Source: Eutypella sp. D-1 (lineage: Eukaryota; Ascomycota; Sordariomycetes; Xylariales; Diatrypaceae). Taken from it: DNA of 64,000 bases. The stretch lies in contig JAJTTP010000009.1 in the NCBI GenBank assembly GCA_023313575.1, positions 1,116,001-1,180,000 of the forward strand, in the 5' to 3' direction. The position numbers and the translations under genes are program-made. Of the stretch, positions 12,201 to 25,300 are shown piece after piece (the first letter of the stretch is position 1; each line of letters opens with the position of its first letter). Below the pieces are notes generated by a model. That model saw nothing but the letters and a program-made list of their open reading frames with translations, had not been told where the DNA came from and searched no databases.

Positions 12201-13025
12201 AAAACAAATAAATACGAAGTAAACAAAATCCTAAACGTACGAATAAAAAAAAACGAATAAAATATAAGGTTAAATAAAAAAATATAATAACTCCGAAAAC
12301 ATATAAAAACCCGTTAATTATTTAATAAACGCTTAACGTTTTTTAAAAAATTTTTATTAACGTTAATAAAAGCGTTAATAAAAATAGTATCTTAATTAAA
12401 ATTACCTAATATATTTATTTTAAACTAATTAAAATCCGAAATAACCTTAAAATTTATAAACGTTTTAACGGACCCCGTAAAACGCGTATTTTCTGCCCGA
12501 CGTTTTTCCTTTTTTAACTTTTTTAAGTTATCGATATTACGGGATACCGTTTTTATTATCTTTTTATACTATATACGTTTTTAATAACGAAAACGGTAAA
12601 GTTTCGCGTTAACCGCGTTAATTTCCTTTTTTATAGCTTTAAGTTTTAATTCCAGTTTTCGATATTAAAATATAACTTTTTATAATTACTCCGGATTAAG
12701 CTTAAATACGTTACATTAACTCCGGTTATAACGAATACACGATAAATAATAAAAAAAATCCGAGTTAAAAACTTTATATTTTAATTAATAACGTTCGTAA
12801 TAAAAATAAAGTGCTATATTAACCGGATCGGATAATAAAACTGCCGTAAAAAAGGAATCGTATTAAAAAGTTTTACGTTAAAATAAAAATATTACGCGTT
12901 TAAAAATCGATTTATTAACACGATTAAATATAATAAAAAGGATAAAAAATAAAAAAATACTTATAACAAAAAAGGAATAAAAATAATAAGTTTTAAGGAT
13001 AAAAACTTCAAAAAAGGAAAAATCG
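12201..13025. repeat. AT-rich RIP-mutated sequence, unidentified
   Basis: No domain is recognised on either strand. It probably includes the 3' end of gypsy-1 and older repeat sequence. No gene is supported. Confidence 0.4.
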
Positions 13026-13455
13026 TGTTATAACTTAATTAAGTTATTAAGCTTTAATAGGATTGGTATAAACATAATCCTTAACCGTAACACTAAAAAA
13101 GATAGTTACGATAAAATAAGCCATATTTAAATTACGTAATAAAAAGTATAATTAAAATAGTTAACTATCCCAGTAATCCAGGATAATTAGGATAACTAGT
13201 TATCTTAACGATTTAATAATAACTATATATTCCAATGTTAAAAATAAAGGATATAAAATGATATATAGTTACGTTTATTACCTTTTTTTTAAAATAATCT
13301 TTAAGCTTATTAATTTATAATATAACTTAATTACTTAAAGCACCCTTTTTTTTATTATCACTAAACGTAACTATTTAGTACTTAAAAACCCCAGCCCTCT
13401 TATTAATATAAACCCCTTAACTGGACTAATAGTTAGGAAAAGACCTGCCGTTATA
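13026..13455 (-). mobile_element. LTR, family L, reverse orientation
   Basis: The reverse complement runs from TATAACGGC...GGTCT (family start TGTGACGGCTGGTCT) to the GTTATAACA-like end. It aligns over its length with 1622-2049, including the variant centre with repeated CTATCC/GGATAA motifs. The 5-bp flanks (AATCG and TAAAT) do not match, so either a TSD was mutated or an end was rearranged. It cannot pair with the plus-oriented LTR at 1622 as one element. Confidence 0.8.
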
Positions 13456-13709
13456 TAAATACATTTATTAAATTAAATACTTATAATACCTTAATTATCG
13501 ACCGATCGATTTAACGATATCGTTATTTTAATTAATTATTTTAAAAGTTTAATAACGGTTAAGAATTAATTAAGCAGTTATTATAAATTAAACGGTTTTT
13601 TAATAAAACGCTTAAGTTAAGTACTTTTTTTTACGAAACTTTTTTTCTTAAAGTTAAATATTTTTATTTATTTATTTTACGAATTTATTAATTTACGCAG
13701 CACCGTTTT

Positions 13710-13870
13710 TTTTTTACTTTTTCCCCGTAAAAATTAGTCCGGTTAATTATAAAAATAATCCTATTTTATTTTTATAATTACACCCCCGAATCTTAATTTT
13801 TAATTAAATTTAGGTTAAATATTAAAAAACCTTTACCCGTATTAAGTCTTTATATAATACGCGAAATATC
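13710..13870 (+). repeat. Gypsy-2 5' LTR portion (direct repeat)
   Basis: The stretch from TTTTTCCCCGTAAAAATTA (13719) to AATACGC (13862) recurs in the same orientation at 29687-29834. The pair is about 16 kb apart and brackets gypsy-2, so these are its LTRs. Exact LTR ends are not resolvable after RIP; similarity may begin near 13,610. Confidence 0.65.
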
Positions 13871-13879
13871 GCTTTTATA

Positions 13880-16800
13880 ACTTTATAAAAGGTTATAAAT
13901 TTTTTTTAAATCGTAACTAATATAATAAATTATATCGGTAAAAAGCTTTATTATGATTTTTTAATTTACGTTTATTTTTTTAATTTATTTTATACGCGCA
14001 AGCGAAAAGTCTTTCGGTATTTATATTTGTTACGGGAAGTACGTACTATAATAATAAACGAAAATAGTTTATTACTTAATTTAATATTAAATTAATATAA
14101 AAACTTATTATAAAGATTTTATTCGGATATAAACATTTAAAAATTTAATAATAAATAAATAAATCGTAAAGATTAACATTTCCGAAAAATAAATAAAGTA
14201 TAAAAAGTAAATTAACGCCATACTTTTATAAATAATACGTATTTATATATATAAAGCCGGGTATCGGAATTACATACGGTAAATACCGATTTAAAATAAA
14301 AGTTTATAACTTTAAAGCCCGACGTATTAAACGGTAATAAATAATCCGTTTTATAAATTAAAAACCGAGTTTTTAAATTAAAATATCGATAAAAAGCGTA
14401 ATTTAAAAAATACGGAATAACGTTTAATAATATAAATAATAATGTTATAAAAGTTAATAATTTATTTAAAAAATTTCGTATAATAATAAACAGTTTTATT
14501 AAAAGAATTAATTTAAAAATAAATTTATTAATTAAAAAAATAAGTTATAACTTTTTTAATTAAAATATATTTATACGGAACCTAATTAATACAAACGCTT
14601 TTATTTAAAATACAGGATTTAATACGTATAAAATAAATACACGATTTACGGATTATTTTAAACAGAATATAAATGGTCCGGGTAATAATAAAGCTTTAAA
14701 AAGCATAAAAAATACGGCTTATTTCGGTGCTAATAGCAGCAGCGGTAATCCCGATTTTAACGGTTTTAATTTTAAGTTTTATTATTTACGTTAAATAAAC
14801 CCGTTTCGTCGCGATTACGACAAACGTAATAATTATAAGGTTTACGGGTATTTTTTTAAAACCTATTTAAATTTAATTAAACTTTTTTAACCGGACCATT
14901 TTCCGATCCGTTTAAAAACTTATACGTTAATATAAAGTTTACCGGCCGGGATAATACCCCGAAGTTTAAATAAAAGGATATCGGTATTTTTAATTTATAT
15001 AAAAAAACTTTATAGATATAAATATAATAATTATAAAAACTCCGGTTATTTTTACCGATCCGATATTATATCGGGACAAATTTAAAACTTTTTTAAAAAT
15101 CTTTTTTCTTATAAATTTTATAAAAAATAACTATTAACGATATAGTTAACCTTTTTAAATAAGGCCGTTTTTATCTAATAAAATAACGAGATTTTAAAAT
15201 ATTAAGGGTAAAGTTTCCGTTATTCGGGTTTTAACGTAATAACCGATACTTTTATATAAAGATTTAAACCCGATCCGGCGATAATTATAACGAAATTTAT
15301 TACTTTTTATTATAACTTTAAAAAACATTTTAAAATTTTTAATTTATTTATTACGTATTTTTATAAAAAGTTATAATAAACGCGTTATATAAATAGTTTA
15401 ACAAAAAATGACCAGAATTAATATAAAGTAACGGTTTAAATTTAAATTAATATTATACTTAATATAAAGCAGTATTTATATTTATTTCGATTTAATAAAA
15501 CTTTAAAAATATATAAATTATAAATAAAAAAAATAAATGCTATTTTAATTTTAATTATTATATAACTTTTTAAATTATAAAGCTTATATAAAAAAATAAA
15601 TATAAACTTTATAACCTTTTTTATAAAGGTAATAAAAAGCTTTATAATAAACCGCGTAATAATAAATTTTACGATAATAAAAATTTAAAATTTAAAAATA
15701 AAAATTAATTTAATCGTTTTAAATAAAATAATTTTTACGAAATTAATAAAACGCGTTATGTTAATAAATACCGCTTTAACCGTAATAATAATTATAACGA
15801 TAACCGTAACCGCGATCGTAATCGTAAAAATAAAAAAAAGGCTTATTATATTAATAACGTTAATAACAGTAAATCGTTTATAAAATCGGTTTTTGAAATT
15901 TCGGAAACTGCTTTAAACGATCTCGTTTATATAATAATAAACGTAACAATTATTTATAATAAATATTACGTAACTTTTTTATCGTTTACGGAAAAACGGT
16001 AATATATTTATTATTATGTTTTAAAACCCGTTTATAACTTTAAAACCTTATTACCCGTAAAAATAATAAAATATATTTATTATTAATATTAATTTTAATT
16101 CGGTTTTTATAATTTAATATTTTAACATATTTAAGTAAAGGAATATAAAAAAGTAAAATTTATACTTTAATTAAAAATTAAACGGTTAAAAGTTAAATAA
16201 TTTATTTTTAAAAAAGCGCCGTTTTTAATATCGGAAAGTGTAACGGTTTTAAGTTTTCATATTTACTTAAAGGTTAAAACGTAAATTATTAAAAAGGTTA
16301 ATAAAAATATTAAAATCTGTTTTAATTTTAATATAAAACTAATTATAATTAATAAGTTATTTTTATAAAAGTTATAATATACTGTAATCGAAAAACCGGG
16401 GCAAATTAAAAAAATCGGTAATAAAATATTTAAAATTTCCGAATAAGCCATTTTTACGGTTTATATTTTTAGTTATAATAAAGATAATAATTTTATATTA
16501 ATAAAAACTTTTAAAAAAAGATAAATTATTAACGATACGTTTTAATTTAATATTTTTATTAATAACAATATATTATACTTATATAAAGCTAATATTTTAT
16601 ATATAAATTTATAAAAAACGTTTAACGTATTTAAAAATTTTACTATTACGTTTAACGTATTATTAAATAATAAAATTATTACCCGTAAAATAATATATTT
16701 TAAAAAGCTTTTTATTTTTACCGGATAAATTTTATATATCGGTATAAAATATAAACCTTTACCCGATAATTATAGCTTTTTTTCCCGAATCACGTATTTA

Positions 16801-19800
16801 TTAATAATATATACCGTAATTAATATTATAAGCTTATACGTAATAATTATAAAAGATATTACGAAATTTACCGTAATTATTATTAAAAATATACGTTTTA
16901 ATATAATTAAAAAAAGCACCGATATTAAATATTACGTAATTAATTAAGGTATAAGTATAAAAGTTTTAGTTTTAAACGTTACCGTAACTTTAATAATTTT
17001 AATACTTTTTTTATTTAATAAGGATATGTATTTACCGATTTTTTATAACATTATATCGGTTTTTATCTTTATTAATACCGAATTCGATATAAATCTTAAT
17101 ATAATAGCTTTAATTATAAACGTTTTATTTATAATGCCGGACTTTATAACGTTACGTATAAATATTATAACCTTTATTATAAATACGGTATATAATAATT
17201 TATTTACATTAAATAATTACGATATCCCCGAGATATTTTTTAATAAATCAATTCCCGATAAATTAATTTTTAACAAGTTTAAAATAACGGATAAATTTTT
17301 AATTACCAGTACCGTTATATTATATAAAGAAATTATTATTAAAAACGGTTTATAATTAAACCTCGAGTTAAATTTTAATAAGTTAAAAATAACCGAAATT
17401 TATTTAATATTTAATATTAAAAAGTTTATTAATTTTTTTAAATACGTTACCGATAAAAACGTTTACATATATATTAAAAACGTTACTTTCGTTAATAAGT
17501 TAATAAACTTTATTACCGTATACTTTAACTTATAAATTAATAAAAGTATTATTAAGATATTAAAAAAAGATTAAATAAAGGTTTTTTTTATTAAAAGATA
17601 ATAAAATTAAAAATTAAGTTTTAAATTATACCTTTTTAATCCTAAAGATAAAAAAGTCCTTAATATAATTTTTAACCGGTTATATAATTTAAGTTATTAT
17701 AAATAAGTTACGAAGCTTTTTTTATTCGCGTATTTTATTTTTATCGTTTAAAAATATATTTACAGTAAAAAGAAAAAATAAATTATAATAAATTTATAAC
17801 CGTTTAATAAAATAATTATACCCGATAATTATTTATTATTTTTATAAACCGACGTTATCGCTTTTATCCGTAATAAACGGTATATTACCGTAATAAACGT
17901 TATAACGTTTTTTTATTAATTTACGGTATATTTAAATTATTACGATCGTTTTATAATAATTAGCCCCCGAAATATTAAGCGTTTTACCGTAATATTTATA
18001 AAATTTCGTAATTTTTTAATTTACGTATAAAAATATATAAATAAATTATTAAAAAGTTATACGTATTACCGAGTTTTTATTAACGATATTATTATTTTTT
18101 CCGATAACGAAAAAAATTATTTATTATATTTTAAAAAATCTTTTAAGCTTTTTATTTCGAAAAATATTTCGATTTTATTTAAAAGATTATTCTTCGGGTA
18201 TTTTTCGGTAAAATTGCTAAAGTTTTAAATAAACGTATTAAATATATTTACGATAATAAAACGTATTAAAACGTTTAAGGCTTTAATATTTTTTAAATAG
18301 CTTAAAACGTTAAAGTAATATTTTAAAATTAACGGTTTTTTACGATATTTATTATTATATTACGTATAATGCATAAAACTTTTATTAAAAAAATGGTATT
18401 ATTAACCGAAAGCCGTAAAACGGGATAAATAATTACCGGTAACACGGGGAAATAATAAATTTATTACCGTTTTATTTATTACGATTTAATTTTTATTAAA
18501 CTTAAGTTTTTTATAACGGTTTAAAGTTTTATATATAATAAGATTACTTTTTTTTATTAAAATCCCGATTACTGCTTTTTTATTTAAATCGACGGATTTT
18601 TTAAAACGGGGTTTCGGGGTTATAATCTTTTATTTTAAAATAAATAAATAGATTTCGGGTATAAATATCCCGGTATTATAAATATAATTAATTATATACC
18701 TAAATCGATACTTTTTAATAACGGAAACCCGTTACGGCCTTTTAAAGCTTAAGGTTATTTATTTAATATAAACAGTTAAACAAAATTTATACAATAATTT
18801 AATCGGTTAATTTCCCCGTCGTTATATTAACCGATTATTTAGTTACGAAAAATATTATCGAATAAATTAATTTTAATATTTCCGGGATAAATAAAAATAA
18901 CCGTTACTTAATTACTATTTTAATATATTTTTTTAATACAATTTACGTATTTATTACGTCCCGGGATAATTAAATTTTATTTTAAACGCTGTTAACCGTT
19001 TATGTAATATGTTTAATTAAAAAAAGGGTAACGATATTAAGCGATTTACGGAGGTACCGGTTTTTAATAAAGTATAAAATAACGATAATAATAATAACGA
19101 CGATACGGCTTTTTTCTTCGAATTTATAAAAGCGATTTTATTTAACGATATAAGGGTTAAATTTAAAATAGGTTACGATAATAATATTCGATATTCCGTT
19201 ATTATATAAAACGTACGGGATAATTATAATAAAGTTATTACAGGAAACCTTTTACGTGCCGGTTATTTATTCGAAATTGTTAACGGATTACTTTAAAATA
19301 TTATACAAATAAAAAAACATAACTTTTATATTTTTTATAATTTAGTTTTAACGTTTATAGTTATAGTTTATAATAATAAATATTATTTTAAATAAGATCG
19401 AATATTATAAAAGTTTAAATTTTACGTTATTCGTAATAAAATTTATTTCGTTAAAAATATATATAAATTATTATATTAGTTATAACTTTAACCGAACGGA
19501 TAAGTAATTTTTTTACGGCAATTATTAACTTATTTATTTTAAAACTTTTTTATTAATATAAATTATTACGAAAACTTTTATAAAAACTATACAGCGGATC
19601 TCTGCAGGGTAAGTTGTCTCAAAGTGGGTCCAAGTTAAGATAACTTCTCTTTAAGTGTTAGAGTGCTAGGTCGATGTTAGGTAAATAAAAGTGGGTCCAC
19701 TACAGGGCAAGTCTCTGTAGGGCAAGTCGGCTCAAAGTGGGTCACTGGTGCGAAGACGAATATTTAATAGTATCTGTAATCGTTATATTCTTTAAATCTA

Positions 19801-22330
19801 TTAAAACTACAAAAGGTGAAATACCTTATATTTATAAACTTATTTATTATAAAGAATCGCTGTTTACGGTGTATAGTAACCGTTTTCGTCGCTATAAAGA
19901 ACCTTATTTCCTTTGTTTATTATTTCCTTTGTTTGTTATTTTCTTTGTTTTATTATAACAAAGGATTATAGTAATAGTATTATAATAATAGTATTATTAT
20001 AATCTAATTCTTATAAATATTATAACAGATTTACCCGATATACCGATTACAAGTATATTTTAATAATTAAACGGTAATAAAACGTATTACGATACGTATA
20101 ACGTTTTTATAATAATCAATTACGTTATATTTAAACGTTTAACGTTTATCCCGGGGTACCGTAAATATACGGTAAAAAATTAAGTTACTGTTTTAATAAA
20201 AGTTTTTTTTTAACCGATTAAAAAATATTTAAAGTTATTATATTAAATCGGGACCGTAAATTTATATCCGCTTTTTAAATGGGTATATAAAAAGCGTTAA
20301 AAATAAAGGCGTTAATAATTATTATTTATTACTTTTAAAAGGATAGTTTTTCCGAGCGAAAAAGTTAAACGGTCGAAATCGTTATTTATTATTATTATTA
20401 TATATATTTTAAGTCGAATTAGGTTAAGTTTCTTTTTTTAAATAAGATTTTAATAACGTATATTTAAAAATTATTTATTTATTTCCGTACAAATAATTAT
20501 TTAAGTTTAAAATATTAAGCTTTATCGATATATTAACGGATATTAACGACGTTAATAAATACGGTTTTTTTTAAATTTATTTTTTTCGAAAATATTTACA
20601 AAAATACGTTTATTTTATTTTCGATTTCGCGGTAAATTACGTAAAATACCGTTACGATTAAAGCTATAAAGTAGTAAAATTTAACGAGGGCGATAACGTG
20701 TATTTACGGCTTTACGACGGATATTATTTACCCGGGAAACCTTTTAAAAAATACTTTTAATAAAAAGTTAGCTTACAAAAGGTTTTACGACGGATCGGAC
20801 GATTAGTTTATAAAATTAATTTGTTATTTACTTTTAAAATTTATCCCGTTATTTCCGTTACTTACTTTTTAATAAAAAAAAATAACGATTTTTTTTAACG
20901 ATAATAGCTTTTACCGGGATTTATCGAGGCCGATTAAAATGTTAACTCGGACGGCGACCGAAATAATATATATAAAATAAAGGTTATTATAAGTTATCGT
21001 TTTAACCCTTATCGAACAGGTTATAAATACTTAATTAAATAAAAAGGGTACAGGTATAAAAAAAGCAAATAACTATTAAAAAAAAGTTACGTTATTCGGC
21101 CGACCTGATTAAGGAATATTAAAATTATAAAAGTAATCGATTTTTTTTATTAACCGACGCTTAAGGCGTTTAAATTAAGACGTAACTTAAAAGGAAAAAA
21201 GGTTGCTTTTGTAAAAATTAGTGATATTGTTAATATTATTATTTTTTAAATATTTAAGCATTTTATTAAAGTTAATAAGTCTTTTTTATAAGGCCCGGTA
21301 TTTTAATATAGTTTTTAAAAAAGGCTGTTTAAATAATAAATAAATAAGTACGTAAGTATATAAATAAAGTATTATATTTAATATAAATAGGTTAAAATAA
21401 CTTACCGGCCGTTATTAACCGGTAACGGGCTGGTGCTTATTTAACAGTTATTAAAGGGCTTTTATTATTTAGTTTTTAAAAGCTTTTTACTTTTTACCTA
21501 GGATCTTAAGATTTCTTCTTAATATATCTTCGATTTTATTACTTTATTAAACCTTATAGTGACTTTATCAGGTTCGAATTTTTTAATAACTTTTTAATTT
21601 TTATTCTGATTATTAATATTTTAATTTATTTATTAATTAAAAAAAGGTGTTAACGGCCGTATTATTCGGTTACGTAAATGCCGTTATTTAATTTTATTAT
21701 TTTTAAATTTAATTATATAAAACGATCGTTACCGCCCCGTATTAGCCGCGGTTTTACCAAGATATTTTTATTTTTATTTTAAAGTTTTTAAATAAATAAT
21801 CCCGCTTTTAATAATTAGTTAATTATATAACGACGATAAAACCATAACGCCGCGCCCGAATAATAATTAATTATATATTAAAACCGAACCGATAAATTAA
21901 AAACGTGTTTTTTTATTTATATAATTATAAAAGCCTTATTACAGATAAAATATATAATAAAAAACGTTACGTATTAATATCGAGATCGTGCCGATATTAA
22001 TTAAAAAAAGGGTTTTTTTAAGTACGAAAACGGTTATATTACCTTAATAAAAGCGCTTAATTACCGGGGTATATTTACCGATTACATTATGGTTTTTTTT
22101 TCGTTTATACCTAACCGAAGCTATATACTCGAAAATGTTTATATACCCGGCTTATATTATTAATGCCGATATTATTATAATAACGCGGTAAAAACAAAAC
22201 GATTTATATAAAAAAAGGTTAAAGCTAATTAATTTATTACAGTTACCGGGTTAAGGCAGCCTGGTTATAAGTGGTTTATTATATTTACGGCTAAGTATTA
22301 AAGACGTTACGGAATAACGGCGGGGATATA
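13880..22330 (+). pseudogene. Gypsy-2, Ty3/gypsy element body, RIP-destroyed
   Basis: Plus-strand translation with stops ignored shows reverse transcriptase at about 18010-18420: RVFINDIIIFSDNEKNYLL (family FIDDIIIFSD), then KNISILFKRLFFGY and NGFLRYLLLYY. Near 20690-20900 a segment YLRLYDGYYLPGKPFKKY...VGRLxY-like...FKIYPVISV is the integrase C-terminal region. The region 14,700-17,900 should hold gag and protease. The open stretch 17026-17355 lies upstream of RT and is a chance survivor. LINE-C interrupts the element at 22331; the remainder and 3' LTR follow 28856. Nothing here can encode a working protein. Confidence 0.8.
19593..19758. repeat. Low-RIP island with 34-bp tandem-type direct repeats
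   Basis: A 165-bp patch of ordinary base composition lies inside gypsy-2. A unit of the form TCTCTGYAGGGYAAGT...CTCAAAGTGGGTC occurs at about 19600-19631 and again at 19712-19744, and GTGGGTCCA recurs between them. No terminal inverted repeat or TSD is evident. It looks like a small, younger insertion or a conserved control segment of the element. The short ORF 19737-19958 starting in it is not convincing as a gene. Confidence 0.5.
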
Positions 22331-25300
22331 ATGATAATGATAATAATGATTTATTTTACGTCCGGGTAAACTATATTATTTAAGGCTGTTTATATATAAG
22401 CTTATAAGCAGGGTTACGTTTAAGTAATTAAGTGCCGATATTATATAATGTATAAAACGGCTGGAGTAAGTTTATCCGGGGATAAGCCGTATTAACGTGT
22501 TACGGTTAATATAAAAAATCCTTTATTAATTATTTACTTACGGTTATCCTTTTTTAAAGCTTTGCTATTTATTTTCGAATCTTCCGATTTTATTTCGGTT
22601 ATTTTACCCGTTATTTAAAATAAATAGTTTTAAAACTTATTGTATTTTATTACGCGCCTGGTTTTTAATCCGACGTCGAATAAGGTTTAATTTTATCGAG
22701 GAAGGTTAAAAAAGCGAAATGGTTTTTATAGCTAAGGAATTAAGTCGTTTTATAGCCGGGTTAGGTTAAAAAATAAAAGGTACTTTTTATAATGTTATAA
22801 TCGAAAACGTGGCCGGCGGTCTTTTTTTTTTTATATCGGTAAAGGTAAAACGTATTATATTTAAAACGTTAATAGTATTCGGTAAAATCGTTATAACCCG
22901 ATCGTTTTATAAAAAGGTGGTATAATATTAAACGTAAAAAAAAAAAAAAACTTAAAAAAAGGTTTTTTTATATAAAAGGTTTTATCGTATATACGATAAA
23001 GGGGTATTTCGAAATTATTATTCGGTAAAAAAGAATTTACGCTTTTTTTTTTTATAATACGTTTAAAATGGGTTAAAGTTATAATACCGTTAGGGTCGGA
23101 ATATTAAATAATTTTAAATTTAATTTAAACGTTTACGGTTTTATTACCGTCGATATTTTTATGCCCTGGTGCTTATTAAATAAAGGAAGTAAATAAGCGT
23201 ATACGGGAAACCGTTTCGTAAAAAGTTAAAAAAAAAATCGGTTTATAAGTTATCGGACGGGTAATTAAATAAGTTTCGAATAACCGCCGTATTATCGATA
23301 TAAAGGTATAAACCGGTTACCGGGGGGTTAAAGTTATATTAGTTTTCTTTTGCTTATTATACCGTTTTATGCGCGGTTATTATTTCTTTATCGAAAACTT
23401 TTATTTAGGTTAAAGGTTTATAAATGGCGTAAAAAAGTTTATATTTATTATTTTAATAAAATATAAATCTTTAGCTTATATGATTAATTTTAAAGCTATT
23501 AAAATAAATAATTAAGTCCGTTAATAAAAAAAAAAAGATAATTATTTTTTTTATATATTTTAATATTTTCGTTTTTATTTAAAAAAAAAAGGTATAAATA
23601 ATAATAATTAACGTTTTATAAAAAAAAAATAAACGCGGGCAGGCCGGGGTTATATCGGTAAGTGGATTTCCTATGTCAACCGCAACACGCTGGTACGGCC
23701 TGTCCCTGGACAGACCTACTCCAGCCGTCCCATACACTACACAGTGTCGGCACCCAGCTAGTACTTAGGTGTAGCCCTGCCTGTAGGCTTACATGTAGAT
23801 AGCCCTAGATAGTATGGTCCACCCGGACGTAAAATTCATCATCATCATCATTATATCGGTAAGTTATAAGCGCGTTAATTATTTTCCTTTAAAATAAGAT
23901 AAACGGGTAATTACGGGATAATTTTTATTTAGCGTTTAAAAGCGTACCGAATATTTTAATTTAATTTACGTAAAAAGTATTTTTATTAATAATATCCCCG
24001 ATTTTTTATAAAAGATAATAATACGAGTAGTACGTTAAATAAGTAACGCGGTTTTAGCGGCGATTTTAAATGGTTTATCCAATTTATTTATAAATAAGCT
24101 TATTTTAATATCGGCTGGTTTAAACGCGTTTTTAATTAAAAGGCGTTAAAATTTTAATTATTAAGTTTTTACGGTATATATTACGATCGGTACCACGTAA
24201 GTTTTAACGGCTTTAACGGTTTTATTTAAAAAAAACCCGTATATAACTTTATAAAAGTGTTATATATAACTAGTTATTTATAACATTTTATTACTTTATT
24301 CGGCGACGTATTTTTTAAAATTAAGTTATAAGTTAAAAAAAACGTTAAATTACCGGATTACCTCCGTTAAGGCCTTAATTTCGAAAACGCCGCCGATAAT
24401 AATAATTACGTTAATTTTAAAGGTTTTATTTTTATAAAAATATTTAAGTTTATATTTTATTAAATTAAAAAATAAAATATTATCTTTTTTTTATTTAAAT
24501 ACGTTTTTTATATCGGTAATTAAAACGGCGGTTATATAAAAAGTTATCGGGCCGGTATATAAAATAACGATATCGTTTATATATTTAAACTTAATATTAA
24601 ATATCGGTTTTTTTTATAACATTAATTCGATATATAGCATGAAAAAAATAAAAGATATTAAAAATTTTTAAGGCATATTATAAAATAAAAAAAATAAGGT
24701 TAATAATAATATTTTTTATATATATAGCCGCCCGCCGATCCGTTATAAAAAAGTCCATTTATCGTATAAGCTTTATATTTTATTTTTATTATTTTAAATA
24801 AAAAATAAAGCGATTACGTAAAACGGCGTTAAAAACATTTAATATATTTATTATTAATAATAAAGTAACGTTTTTACGGGTAAACGTTTATTCGACGTTA
24901 TAAATAACGTAAATAATTAAATCGATTATTAATTTTTTAAAAAAAGCGCCGAATTATTACGGGTAAAATATTTTATAACGTAATGTTTATATTATTATAC
25001 GTTTAATTATTAACTTTTCCAATTTTTTACTTAAATAAAAAAGTAATAATATAAGTTTTTATAATTTAAATTTAATAAAATCGGATTTACCCACTTTCCG
25101 GAGTATAATAATTTTTATTATTTTAAAAACTTAAAAGTAATAATTATAACGGAAGCACGTTTTATATAATATGCGTATTATTTTATTTATTACTAATTAA
25201 GCTAATTATAATAACATAATTATTAATCCGTTTTTACCAGGTGTTATAAATAATATTTATATATACGCGTTTTCCGTTTCCGTTATTAATACCCGAAAGT

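Noticed and set aside
1622..13455. One LTR retrotransposon bounded by the LTRs at 1622 and 13026
   Set aside because: The LTRs are in opposite orientation, and the left one has its own 5-bp TSD on both sides, so it is solo.
17026..17355. 109-codon plus-strand ORF as a gene
   Set aside because: It lies upstream of the RT of RIP-mutated gypsy-2, with Ile/Asn/Phe/Tyr-rich composition expected from RIP-eroded coding DNA.
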